From NCBI RefSeq assembly GCF_042242105.1, contig NC_092017.1:2393652-2457651 (forward strand): a DNA stretch of 64,000 bases. The letters are read 5' to 3'. The notes beneath the pieces are model-generated. The model saw only the letters and a program-made list of their open reading frames with translations, was not told the DNA's origin and did not search any database. This DNA comes from Pempheris klunzingeri. Lineage: Eukaryota; Chordata; Actinopteri; Acropomatiformes; Pempheridae. This document shows positions 1 through 22,145 of this stretch, piece by piece. The position numbers and the translations under genes were made by a program. The first letter of the stretch is position 1; every line of letters begins with the position of its first letter.

Positions 1-1547
1 ATATTTTCAGGATTTTGAATTGTATCTGTTGTGGGATGGGGAGCCAGTGGAGGCTTTGGAGGAGGGGGGATGATGTGGTCTTGGGTGCACAGTTTTGGAT
101 GTACTGTTGTTTGTTTAGGCATTTGGGTGATGTGGTGCAAAGAATGCTGTTGCAGTTGTCGATTCTGAATGTGATGATGGCATGGATCAGGATTTTGGCA
201 GCAGAGAGGGAGAGTGGCGCAGCACGGCGCTCCGCTAAAGACATGCGCAACTTCTATTTGCAGTCCGACCATGTCATCCAGCAAAGAGCAGATGAGGCGG
301 ACAGGAAGTCAGACAAACAAAAGGCAAAGAGGATCTGCTCAGTTTTCAAAATAAAAGCTGCAGTGCAGACCTTCAATCGTATAGCTCACCACCACATCAA
401 TATTATTTAATAATCAGTTGCACCAGGCCAGACATTAATCGGGCAGAGGGGTTTGTGACAGTATGATCAATGAGAGGTTCACCTTGGATTTGGAAAAAAT
501 GCCTTCACTTTCACTTTAGCTGCTGTCTGTAGGCTACAGCATAACAAGATAGTAAATACAAACAAGAAATACATTTAAACCATGCTTAAAGAATATTTAT
601 TTACCACAAAAAGCTGTTCATGACCTTTTTCATGCTGAAGTTTTTTTTCATACATCTAGGCATAAACTGACCTATGCTGTTGTAAATGAGCATTCTACAG
701 TAGCAATGATGATTCCCTAAGAAAAATACTGCAGAAAGTGTGAAATGTTCCTTGCAACCGAGAAACCAATTTCAGTTCATGTTACGAGTTCAGTCAGCAC
801 CTCCTCTCCTCTACTGGAAATGGCCAGGCCTACGTAGTGACTGTATATTTTGCTCAGCTAATAACTAGAAGAATTTGACTCCCATTTTCAAGGCCCATGT
901 CTGCTTTGACTTCACATCACTCATGCTAGCTCATAAAACTAATCTAATCTAGTGTATGAACCAAGTGTGAGAAGTTTGTCACTTTACAGTCTCTAAAGGT
1001 CAGAGCAGACATCTGGGGTTGTATTCAAATAGTGTCTTATCTTACCATCAGTCCCTCTAAAGGCACTAAAGAGAAAATAAGTCATTATCACAAAGCTGCT
1101 AAAAGCACTGAGAGAAGTCTTAAACTAAGAGAAGGGAAATTGAATTAAATGGAACATGATGTTTAATTTCAACAATTTCTACAATTGTATTTAAATAGTA
1201 CCAAATCAAATGTATTCATTACCTTTTTTAATAAATTTAAATGTAAACATTAATTAGATTAAAAGTTTAATTGTATAGATAGAATAGAATAGAATAGAAA
1301 TATTAGATTAAAATATGCTTTTATTCATTATTGTGCATCACAGTAACAAAGTAATGATGCTGCTTGTAGGTTCACATGAAAATTCAATTTTGGGATCAAT
1401 GCTGTAGTCACTCTATCTGTCTTTTTTGATACAACCACACAAGTCAGAAATGTTCAAATACTACACGAGAGCTTGATTATTTGCACATGGTGGGAATTAA
1501 ATAATTGACAATTCAGGTGTCACATATGTGTTTCCTTTGTCTTGTAG
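1..1547. other. Non-coding stretch upstream of the artemin-like exon
   Basis: I recognise no exon here. An open frame covers 15-410, but its predicted protein resembles no family I know and it has no clear splice context. Around 1040-1330 the DNA is AT-rich, with a short (agaat)n run near 1280-1300. The signal-peptide and propeptide exons of the ligand gene are either upstream of the window or too divergent to see. Confidence 0.5.
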
Positions 1548-1957
1548 AGAAGTGGTCACTGATGCAAGAACAGGAAATCCAGCAGAGCAGATGGCAACGC
1601 TCCCCTCGTGACTCAAACTTGCCCAGAACGTCAAGGAGGAACCGCAAGAAGACAAAGGGCAATCGTGACTGCCACATGGAGAAGAAGCAGATGCGGGTGC
1701 GAGATCTTGGTCTCGGCTATGACTCAGACGAGATAGTCCTCTTTAAGTACTGTGTTGGTACGTGCCATAGCTCCCGCAAGAACTATGACCTGACCCTTAA
1801 GGCTCTGATGGACAACGGGAGCATCTCCGGCAAGAAGATCAGCGGTCACCCCTGCTGTCGGCCTACTCGCTATGAAACTGTGTCCTTTATGGACACCCAA
1901 ACGACGTGGCAGACAATTAAGTGTCTCTCAGCAGCCAACTGCAGCTGTGTTGGCTGA
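1548..1957 (+). CDS. artn: GDNF-family ligand, mature-domain exon (artemin-like), 5' partial
   Basis: This is the last coding exon of a secreted neurotrophic factor of the GDNF family. Such ligands act as disulfide-linked dimers on a GFR-alpha co-receptor and the RET kinase. The exon follows the acceptor cttgtag, is entered in phase 1 and ends at a TGA at 1955-1957. A basic stretch (RTSRRNRKK), likely a furin-type cleavage region, precedes the cystine-knot domain. The knot shows DC, the block LGLGYDSDE, KYCVGTC, PCCRPTRYETVSFMD and a C-terminal CSCVG. The block PCCRPTRYExVSFMD with TW and LSA fits artemin better than neurturin or persephin (family knowledge). A cysteine in IKCLSAANCSC is extra to the usual seven. 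Upstream exons were not found. The assignment to the GDNF family is firm; the choice of artemin is an inference. Confidence 0.8.
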
Positions 1958-3670
1958 TTGCAAAGATTTATCTGCAATGCATACACACCAAAAAGCTCCT
2001 GTGTGAAAGAGCAGGATGCCACAAGACCTGGTCCCAAGTGGTTGACTTAACCCTTGTTCATGTGGTCTGAGGCTTGGGCCAGGGATGGGATCCACAGTGC
2101 AGTGGCCAGGGCCCTCCCTTTGCTAATAGCTTGGCTGTTGTTAATGGAGGTTCAGATACCTTCAGATGGGGCTTATGGTACCAGCAAGCTATCTGAATGT
2201 TTGCCACTAGCCTGTGCTAGTGGAAGGTTTGTTTAAATGCCATCAGCAATAAGCACAGAGGAGAATACTCTCAGTACTGTACCAGTCCATAGTGGATTAT
2301 ATGTCTTCCTTCATTCAGCCTATTGAAGGCTTTGCAATGCAACACCCTCTTTTTGCCATGTTGAAGGTCTTCAGCACTTTGGCAAAAGAAGCGCAGAGTA
2401 GCTGATTACATTTCTAAGCAATTAGCTTGGCTATCTCACCAGAATTCAGTATATTAAACTTCTGTGGTACTGGAACCAACTGGTAACTTGTGTGTTATTT
2501 TTGGCTGGGAGTTGTTGATTTCACTAGTAATTCATTTTCTGCAGAAATCTTAGTATCTTATCAGCTGATACATTATCTAGTCCTCAAGAAGAAGCTATAC
2601 AGACAGAAACATACAGACTCCAGCAGGTATGAAGGGTAAACTCTTTCTCAATTTATATGCACATTTTTTTCATTTATACCAATTAATTATAATTATGGAA
2701 ACATTATTCCTGTGAACTTAAACTTTTTTCAAGGGACCAAAATGATATCTTGATGAAACAAACCTGCAATGAGCATTACTTTGTGTTCAATAATTTCAAA
2801 CTTCTATCCTTTACAAATATATAAAAAAGAATTCTAGAGACAAAATGTAAGTCAAAGAATCAGCAATATTGGTTTTCATTTGAATTAATTATTTGACCTG
2901 CTGCTTGCAGCTGGAAAGTTGTCTTTTTGTTAAATTTGTTACGGTGTTACATTTTTGCATGCAACCATCCAGCCCTGCCTTAAATGTAATGGCAAGTTGA
3001 AAAACTTGAATTAAATAACACGATTTCAATAAAAGTTCTATTAAAATAAATTGAAGTTCAAGCTGGTTAATGGTTTTTACATATGGCTCAAACTGTGACC
3101 TATCAGCTTCAAATGCTATGTGAGCATTGTAAGACATTTTAACATTTACATTTTGTTCCATTAGCCTGCTGACAACTTAACATGCTAACAGAGTTAAAAA
3201 CTCAGTAATTGGTCCAGTCCACCTTATCTAGTTTAGTTTGAGAATTACTGTACAGCCGCATCTGACCATTGTTTAATTCTTTTTCTTTTTCTTGCTTTGT
3301 TGTTTTATAGCATATAAAACTCACCCATTGTTTGCCAAACCTTGCCAGTTACCCAGTGAACCTCCATGATGGAGGAAAATGTGATTTCACCTGCAAAGCC
3401 TCTATTATCATTTACAGCCTCAAATCAACCAAAAACTCAGTTTAACCAGTTTAAAGACCAAATACTATAATGTGAAGACATGCTATTAAGAACATATACG
3501 TTTACAGAGGTTTTAAACTGTTTTAATACAGTGGTCCTATAAGACCTAAATTTGCTGTCACCATGTGATACAATTCTACCTTTCTTTCCAGGGCAGCTCA
3601 GTATCATACTGTCTTGTCAAGGAAAACTCATTATGAAACCAGGTGTAGCTGTCCTCCAATGTCCTAACAG

Positions 3671-3714
<44 letters not shown>

Positions 3715-4045
3715 CATCACAAATATAGTCACAAGCATAGTCACAAGCCAACCATCATTCAGAATGACAGCTTTTCACCACATGTTCTATTTTCAGTGTG
3801 ACATGATGTGACATGATACCACTCACTACCACCTGAACTTGGATTGGAACAGTATACCAACACTGTTACACCAGTTATTTGGCGAGTTTTATATGGTACA
3901 GCATGTATAAAATTGTAACCACTGTATGGTTGTATGGCAGATATCACGGTTATGACAAGAAAACTCTGCTTGCACAAAAAACTGGTAATATAAGAAAGTT
4001 GAAATACGGAGAATATTGCAATTCTGTTTTGCATATAATAATAAA
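1958..4045. other. Artemin-like 3' flank, no further gene seen
   Basis: The first few hundred bases are probably 3' UTR, but I see no confident polyadenylation signal. The rest is AT-rich and shows no exon or transposon that I can name. Confidence 0.45.
3669..3714. repeat. (TC)n(AC)n microsatellite
   Basis: A TC-dinucleotide run passes directly into an AC run, a compound simple repeat. Confidence 0.9.
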
Positions 4046-4047
4046 TA

Positions 4048-4283
4048 CACTGTTGCCCATAAAGTTGGAATAAAATGTTTTTTACCTCTTCTCATGAAAT
4101 GATTGTGACAATGTGATTTATTCTTGATAAATAAAGTTTATATCTTCTCAACTTTATTGATCAAACTCTTCCAAACAGATCACAGTGAAACTTAAACCAC
4201 AATGAACCTTTGCAAACTGTGTATTCAGGCTTTAACAAGATTGGGGGTATTGAACAATTATTCCAACTTTATGGGCAACAGTG
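4048..4283. mobile_element. 236-bp Tc1/mariner-type MITE, copy 1
   Basis: The element starts CACTGTTGCCCATAAAGTTG and ends with its inverse, ..CAACTTTATGGGCAACAGTG after a short mismatch, so it has terminal inverted repeats of about 25 bp. TA lies on both sides (4046-4047 and 4284-4285), the target duplication typical of Tc1/mariner transposons. It has no coding capacity. A close copy lies at 50387-50624, which confirms the boundaries. Confidence 0.9.
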
Positions 4284-4285
4284 TA

Positions 4286-6479
4286 TAAAGTATAGTAATA
4301 AAACTATATATTTAGATTGGGGATTGAAATAGCAATAAAATACCAAATAATAGTAAGACAGTAAGAAAAAATAAGTTATTTAATTGATCATTTTAAGCAC
4401 AGAAAAAACAGGACATGATCTCTCAGTGGCTTTTCAGCCACAAACAATGTCAACTGTGTTGCTTGCAAGGTGTCTGCAGGGGCAGGCCACATAAATACCT
4501 TAGTTTTAAGTGTGCAAACTGATGCAGTTGGTTGAAATGCTTATCAAAAATATAACAATGAAACAACTGAATTACACTTATTTTGACTCATTATTACAAT
4601 ATATGTCGCCGACCAATAAAAAAAGATATGGACCCTAATAAGCGGAAATAGAGTATCACGTCATATTTATTTTGTGCTTCCAAGTGCTCTAGGTTCATTC
4701 ATTCATTCATTCATTCATTCAAGATTTTGTGTTCAATTGCATTGAAAACTACTCTGAAAACATCCAAATGAAGTACTGGCCTGTTTGTGTATCACTGAAG
4801 AGTGCGTTGATCCCCAGATAACACTGGGATAATGAAGCAGTTGGTTCTGCCTCACACACCTCAGCTGTCTGGATTTCTTTTGTTGTGTTTTGTTATTAAG
4901 GATCATCTGAAGAATACTTACAGCCAAGCTTGCACACAGTCTCACATTTACCTTCATTTACAGCAACTCGTGCTTGTACTTTATTATGGAGACCCTGTAC
5001 TGAAGAAGTATACTGCGGTAATAAAACAGTTTATAATGCTTCATTGTGGTGTCAGCTTGTGTGGATACAGTAGTAGAATGTGGTGCAATGCAGTATAACA
5101 CTAACAACATGAGTCAAAATTCAACCTAAGTTTTCTGTTACATGTTGCTTTATTCTTCAAGCTTCTTCTTTGTATTAGACCGTTCTGATGTGTTTCCTAT
5201 CAATAAAGTAGCCATGTATATGTATGTTTTTCCATGTAGCACATCATGAAGACAGGGGCAGGCATGTTCACAAAATACTTGGCAGACAAGTGAATGAACC
5301 ATCTGTTTTCAGCAAATCAGATCAATGAACCATATGATGTTGTTAAAACTGTTACTGAAGCCAGTCGAGTAGCTAAAAGATCTTTTCCATCAAGAAAAAT
5401 ATTCAGTGCTGTTATTTTGCTCCTTTCAAAAAATAAATACTCATTATCGTTATCTGCGCTATCCACCTTTCTTGTTTTGGATCAGTTGTCTCTCACTGTC
5501 GTCACACCTGAACCCTGCCTGTAGTGTAATGCTGATTGGTCCAAAACACTGTGTTTTTTACCACAAACATATAGCTTGGAGTCACAAAGCCAGCTGCCTC
5601 ACAAGGCTGCTACATCCCTCAATGTATTTGCCTTGCCAACACATTGTACAATAGTCTCATCATGATATTCAAATCCCAAAACATGTTCATTATGAAGTGT
5701 ATGGTGTGTGGAATGTGCCACCAGAATAACAATCGGCTCAAATGAGGTTTTCCCGTGAAACAGCAGCACTATTTAACTCACACTACCAACGGGTTTAGCA
5801 CAGTGTATAACTGTTGATAACGTCACAGTAGCTGTAAGCAACTAGCCTAGTATGTATAGAAACCTGAATGTAAAGAAAGGGGAAGCTGCCACCTGTTGGT
5901 AGAAAGAGTTTGTCACATTAAACCAAACTCAATTCTATATACTACATCATCACTACCTCATAGCTGTGAGCTTTGATGAGTGCGCACATTGAAAAAAACT
6001 ATTCATAGGGCCATTAAATTCATTTGATTTCTCAATAAGAAGCTTAAAATGGGCCCTGAACTTAGATTATTTGTCAAAATAAGATTTATTTTGCATTTCT
6101 TATTTTAAGCAACTGATTGGAGGTTAGGGAAAAAGTATACATCTTTATATTTCCCTATTTTGATGAATTAACTATTTCATTCTACAACACAGCGTTGCAC
6201 AACAAAATGCAAGTTGAAGTCCGGTTTGCTGCATAATAAGAAAATAACTGTTTTATGGTGAAATGTGGACAATGAATTGAGGAGTTTTATAGCCTGAAGA
6301 AAGAAGCAGATACTTCTGTATCTTCAGGGTGAACAGGTCATTACTGTACTACACTCTCCTGTCCTGAGCCATGCACATCCCATGCCAGTTGGTGATGTTT
6401 CAAGTCATGATGTCTTCTGTTGACAAGAGTTGACAAGAACATGGCATGGGAATATTTCTCAAGAATTACAGCTATTTCT
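4286..6479. other. Intergenic DNA without recognised genes
   Basis: I see only short chance frames. The one clear feature is an (ATTC)n run at 4694-4720. Around 5886-5899 there is a CTCF-like motif, reported in the findings. Confidence 0.5.
4694..4720. repeat. (ATTC)n tetranucleotide repeat
   Basis: About six and a half perfect ATTC units in tandem. Confidence 0.95.
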
Positions 6480-6960
6480 GAGCTTTCCCCACCAGGGTGG
6501 AGATGTGTGGTAACCACGACAGGTTCTCTGTGATGCTGATTCCCAGAAACTTCAAATTGCTCACCTGTTCCACATCACCTCCACTGCTGTAGACATCGTT
6601 GTGTCTTTGCCTCCTTTTTTCCAAAACGATCAACTATTTAGTTTGCCGCTGTGGTGCAGCAGGTTGTTCTCTGTGCAGCACTCTGCAGGTTCCTCCTGAT
6701 ATGAATATTCACTGTTGTTTGTAACCTGGCCGATGATGATGGTGGTGTTGTTGTCTCGACAGAGTTCAGGGGTTGAAGTGGTGGGGGAACAGTGTGAACA
6801 GGAGGGGGCTGAGAACACAGCCGTGGGGTGCATGGATGTATTGTACGAACTGGATATCAAAGGCAAAGATAGTGACTGTTCTGTCCAAGAAGAATTGCTC
6901 ACCTGGCGCACATGCCAAAAAAGTTTCACACTCACGGGTTAGCTTCTGGGTTATGTGGCC
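6480..6960 (-). mobile_element. Decayed non-LTR retrotransposon, reverse-transcriptase remnant
   Basis: Read on the minus strand, 6766-6963 contains HGCVLSPLLFTLFPHH, which matches the 'PQGCVLSPLLFTLY' block of LINE reverse transcriptases in fish. Frames before and after it are broken, so the copy is dead. The DNA at 6480-6600 looks like the downstream part of the same element (inference). Confidence 0.7.
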
Positions 6961-7139
6961 CACTGAATGTGGACAGTAGTGATCATCCCATCATGCCTCT
7001 GGCCCAGCCGCACTTAAGTAATTGGCTTGTACTAAAGCAGCGACTTCATTCAGCAAAAAGAAAAGAGTCTTTTCCAGGCTATAGAGACGTTTTACAAAGA
7101 CTAAACCCCTATGGCTTAAAAATATACCGCTGGTCTGGT

Positions 7140-7560
7140 ATCCAGTTCTTGTAATACATCCACACTACATCTCCAGTGTTCAACACTACAGTGGAGGAGG
7201 AGTGACGGCAATCCAAAATGTCTGGGGTCTGTTTGTGAAGCCTAATACCCAGTAGCAGAGTGTAGTACTCCGACCCACAGTGCTAGGTTTGCCCATCAGC
7301 TTCATGAGGGAGCATATTTGGTGGTGCACTCTGCACCATTGTGCTGTTGTCTAATAACCATAGTCACATTGTTTGTAACGTGTACACACATTTTGCCAAT
7401 AAAACTGATTCTGATTCTGAGATTGTGTTGAATGGCCTGCTGAAATCAAAAGATAGCATTCTGATATCGGTGGAGGACAAATAGAGAGATGTTATCTTCT
7501 GTGGATCTACTGGATCTGAATGCAAAGAGGCTGGTTGGGTGTCACGGCTTCATATACTCA
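7140..7560. mobile_element. LINE 3' tail and further LINE remnant
   Basis: The tail CAATAAAACTGATTCTGATTCTGA at about 7398-7421 has the short tandem ending (TTCTGA units) typical of teleost LINEs. The following 130 bases read like antisense LINE coding sequence. No intact frame exists. Confidence 0.55.
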
Positions 7561-8103
7561 ACACTGGGGCGGTATTAGAATGCACATTGTGACATCAGAG
7601 AGTTTAGTTGTTTAGTCAAAGTAACAAGTCAAAATTGCAATACAGCCATGTAAAACAAATGACTTCTTTATACGATGAATACGATAAAGACAGTTTGAAA
7701 TGTCTAATCTACTGCAACAGGCAGCCACCCTGCGGCAGTCACACAGCAGTCTGTTTTACCCTTCAGGCTTGCCGTAGTGTTGTGCAACATTTAGCGCGAA
7801 CTTTAACAGCATCCGGAAAAATATAAACACAGGAGAACTGCAGCTGCTTGTCAAGCTAACGATATTCATTCATAACAGCGCCGTTGTTTGACTGTACTAA
7901 CTGTAGTTGGCAATACTATTTGTTAAGTCAGAGCCCACCGTTTAAGTAACAGCTAAAGAGCAGCACAGACACGTCACGAGCCTGTTCAGTGTGGGAGAGA
8001 AGCACCAGCTGTCTCTGGGTAACAGGAGCAGAAGCAGCTAGTGCTACATCAAGCGCTAGCAAGAAGAGCAGGAAAGGACTCTCACGTCGAACAAACACAG
8101 AAA
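7561..8103 (+). promoter_or_regulatory. rad54l 5' flank and probable 5' UTR
   Basis: This stretch lies between LINE remnants and the rad54l start codon and has no recognised gene. It probably holds the promoter and 5' UTR, but I see no clear TATA box. The assignment rests only on position. Confidence 0.4.
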
Positions 8104-19043
<10,940 letters not shown>

Positions 19044-19146
19044 CGGGAGGCAGACAACAGACTTTTTAGCACACTGCCACATGTGCTGAAACTGATATTT
19101 ATTTACTGTTGAGTTGTTCTATTGATTTTTTTATTAAAACAGAGAA

Positions 19147-19152
19147 AATAAA
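19147..19152 (+). terminator. rad54l polyadenylation signal
   Basis: An AATAAA lies about 105 bases after the rad54l stop codon, with an ATTAAA shortly before it at about 19133. Either would fit a short 3' UTR. Confidence 0.65.
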
Positions 19153-19274
19153 GGAAAATATAAGTGATCTATCCAAATCATGTAAACTGCTAATGGATCC
19201 ACCAGTTGAACATCAAACTGGTGTGTCCAGCTCACTGTGGTGTTTGGACACCTTCTCATTCAGTGTTTTTTCTT

Positions 19275-19800
19275 TATTCTTTATTTTCTACATTGTAGAT
19301 TAATACTGAAGACACCCAAACTATGAGGGAACACATATGGAACTATGTGGTTTCCTGTGATGACAGCTGTGTAGACTCTTAACAGTCCCTCAGACTTATT
19401 TTGTGGAATTTCTCATGGCAAAGGTACGGTTGGTCCACAGCTCTATACAGTGAACAGCCCTGTTTGACAACTGTTCTAGTCCATATTGTGCAAGAATCAG
19501 TCAACTGAGAGAAGAGAAAGGACAGTCCGTTGTTGTAATGCTTTGGGACGAGTTGGAGTGAAGGAAAAGCAGGCAACAAGTGCTCAGCACCTCTGGGAGC
19601 TCCTTCAAGACCATCCAGGTAACGACCTCATGAAGCTGACTGAGAGAAAGCCAGGACGGCGCAAAGCTGTCATCAGATCTACTTCGAAGAAGCTAAAATA
19701 TAAAACAAGTTCTGGGTCGTTAAACACTTTCTAACATGTTGTTTACTATGTAACTTCATATGTGTTCAATATTAATCTACAATCTAAAAAAGAATCTCTA
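19275..19800 (+). mobile_element. Degenerate Tc1-related element between rad54l and slc5a9
   Basis: The left end has ..TCTACATTGTAGATTAATAC and the right end ..ATATTAATCTACAATCT, which are inverse to each other. Inside are words of the common salmonid and percomorph Tc1-related repeat, such as 'gaagctgactgagagaaagccaggac'-like sequence at 19630-19660 and AAGCTAAAATATAAAACA at 19690-19707. It carries no working transposase. The same family recurs at 29800-30110. Confidence 0.75.
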
Positions 19801-20528
19801 TATGGTGGGAACAGTTGAACACACTGCACACAGCACTCTTCAGTAGTGCTGACAGCAGTGATGTAGCACAGGGACACCTTCCAACCCAACCTCACTTTTC
19901 ATCTGAGAGGACTCCGTGTTGTTGAGTTACCTCTCTGACGAGGGGCTTGCTAGCTCATGGGACATTGCAACATGTTGTAGCTCTATTGTATTGTTTCCAT
20001 CTAAAATCTGTCCCTTTAATCACAGTTATGCTGCTGTCCTCTGAGGCCAGGCAGGATGCTGTCTGGTGCTTTGCTGGCATTCAAGGAAAACTGCAACATG
20101 CCTGCAGAATACATTTAGCATGGCAGTGGCTGTTATTTGGGGGGAGTCTAACATTCTCGCTAATATTTACTAAGTATTAATATTAACAATATAATATTAA
20201 TGGATACTAAAAATGAAACCATACTATTGTTCATATTCATCCATAGTAAACACTTTATAATCTGGTAGAGAGAAGTTACTATGAAACAAGTGAGGAACAA
20301 ATGCACAATCATAATCTTTTAGTTTTAGTGAAACTAAAAGATTATGTTGAGTTATCAGTGTAAGTACTGGTAAAATACTCAGGAATGAATGAGGGATTAC
20401 CTTTGAACCTCTCAGTATGATGCACCACTTTATCTGTGGGGACACAAAAAGGCTGCTTACTTTTGATAATGAGCTCAATGTGATTATGAGTTGTAATAAA
20501 AGATTTTTCTCTTTTCCATAACTTTGAA
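19801..20528. other. Gap between the convergent rad54l and slc5a9 3' ends
   Basis: No gene is seen. A near-perfect hairpin lies at 20310-20346. Confidence 0.6.
20310..20346. repeat. Perfect 16-bp inverted repeat with 5-nt loop
   Basis: The left arm CATAATCTTTTAGTTT and the right arm AAACTAAAAGATTATG are exact reverse complements around the loop TAGTG. It lies about 180 bases beyond the proposed slc5a9 polyadenylation signal. Confidence 0.9.
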
Positions 20529-20534
20529 TTTATT
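20529..20534 (-). terminator. Probable slc5a9 polyadenylation signal
   Basis: TTTATT on the plus strand is AATAAA on the minus strand, about 225 bases after the slc5a9 stop codon. Confidence 0.55.
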
Positions 20535-20757
20535 GCACTTTTCTAGGAGACGTGTGCATTTATGTCACTCCTGAAGAGTGCTCAGCGTTTATAACTTGAT
20601 TACAGACTTTGTAAGTCAGTTAAAGACCTTGCCAGTGGACAGATTGGAGTGTACAGTGATCATTTTTAACACTGAATATTTCCTGTTTGCTGACCAAATG
20701 CCAATCCACTACAGCAGTCCGATTATAGCAAGTTCAGGGTTTTATGAATCCTGCATA

Positions 20758-22109
20758 TTAGGCAAAGTATCCCCAGAGAAATACATTAACTGCCAGTAAC
20801 AGCAGGGCATTCACATTGCAGACTCTTCTCCAGAGTGGCTCCTCCTGCAGGGAATTCAGTTCACTCTTTTCAGTCACAGGAGATACAGAGCCAGATCTCA
20901 AACCAGTGAGGCCACAGAGCCACAGAGCAGCTCTCTGCCACCGGGAAGCTGGCAAGCGGTCCGAGTCTGGGCTGATGTCGGAGTTCATGGGGTCAGAGGT
21001 CATCTGGGGACCTGTGAGGTCGATCCGATGATCCTGGCTATGTCTGGACCACCAGGTCAGCCTGAACAGCTGGACATGAGAGCAGCAGATCACACGTCTG
21101 TGTTAGTGTTTTCACTTGACACCTTTCAGTGCTCACCACGGCCTACTGTACAATTGGGGACGTAGTAGTACAGGTTCACATTTGAATGTGGACTAGCCCC
21201 TCCCCACTGCAGGAATTAAATGTGTATTAGCCATTGGGGGGGGGGGGGATAATAATTCATGCCAGGAATAACATCATTCTGGGTCAACGTCCACATTCAC
21301 TGCATTCAGTTCCTAAACATTCGGTTGAGATAGAGTTTTGCCACTAAGCTCAACCGTGCATGAAAATAATAATTCTAATAATAACCCACTGCAGCCTTTT
21401 TTAACATGTAAGACGAAACGTTTTAAACCATCTACTATTGTGAAGTTCTGGGAAGCACCAAGTTGTGCTTTTGGCCACATGTAGACCCTGATTACTGGGT
21501 GATGTAAGCCCACCACAAACTGCAATGCTTCAACAAACACTGTTTTTATTGTGTTTGTGGTGCAGCTGTCAGTGGACTATTCAATATTAACATCAGTCTT
21601 TGTCGTCTGTGAGAATGCAAAATGCTCAGTAATAAAACTGTGTCACAGTAACTGTGATGTTACTTTTGACTATAAATCTTAGGAGGCTTCCTTCAATAAT
21701 GTCTCTCAGGTCGGATAGAAGTGGTTAACACTTTGTGCACGGATTGTTGACGGGTTTGTAATTAAAGGCAGCATCTGCATGTTTCAGACGACACAGACAG
21801 CAGCCTTAAAGGGAGAAACTAGCAAGAGTCGGTAGATTTCATTTTAAACCTGAGAACATGAATCAAATCGATACGCGTACACTTCCTTACATGTTCTTTA
21901 GGTATTGGGGCGGTGGCCAAGCTGACAGCAACGATGATGAGGCAGGTGAGAGCCAACAGGATGAGAGCGAAGTACAGGTAGTGGACATCAGCCAAGACGG
22001 CAGGCCGGCGATCAGGCTGGCCGCAGGAAGGAGGTGTGTAGGAGAACTCCAGAACCATGCGGATCAGTCCCACTACAAGTCCAATCATCAGACCCCAGAA
22101 TGCACCCTG

Positions 22110-22145
<36 letters not shown>

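Noticed and set aside
15-410. A 131-codon frame at the window start
   Set aside because: No known domain and no clear splice or start context; I cannot support it as a gene.
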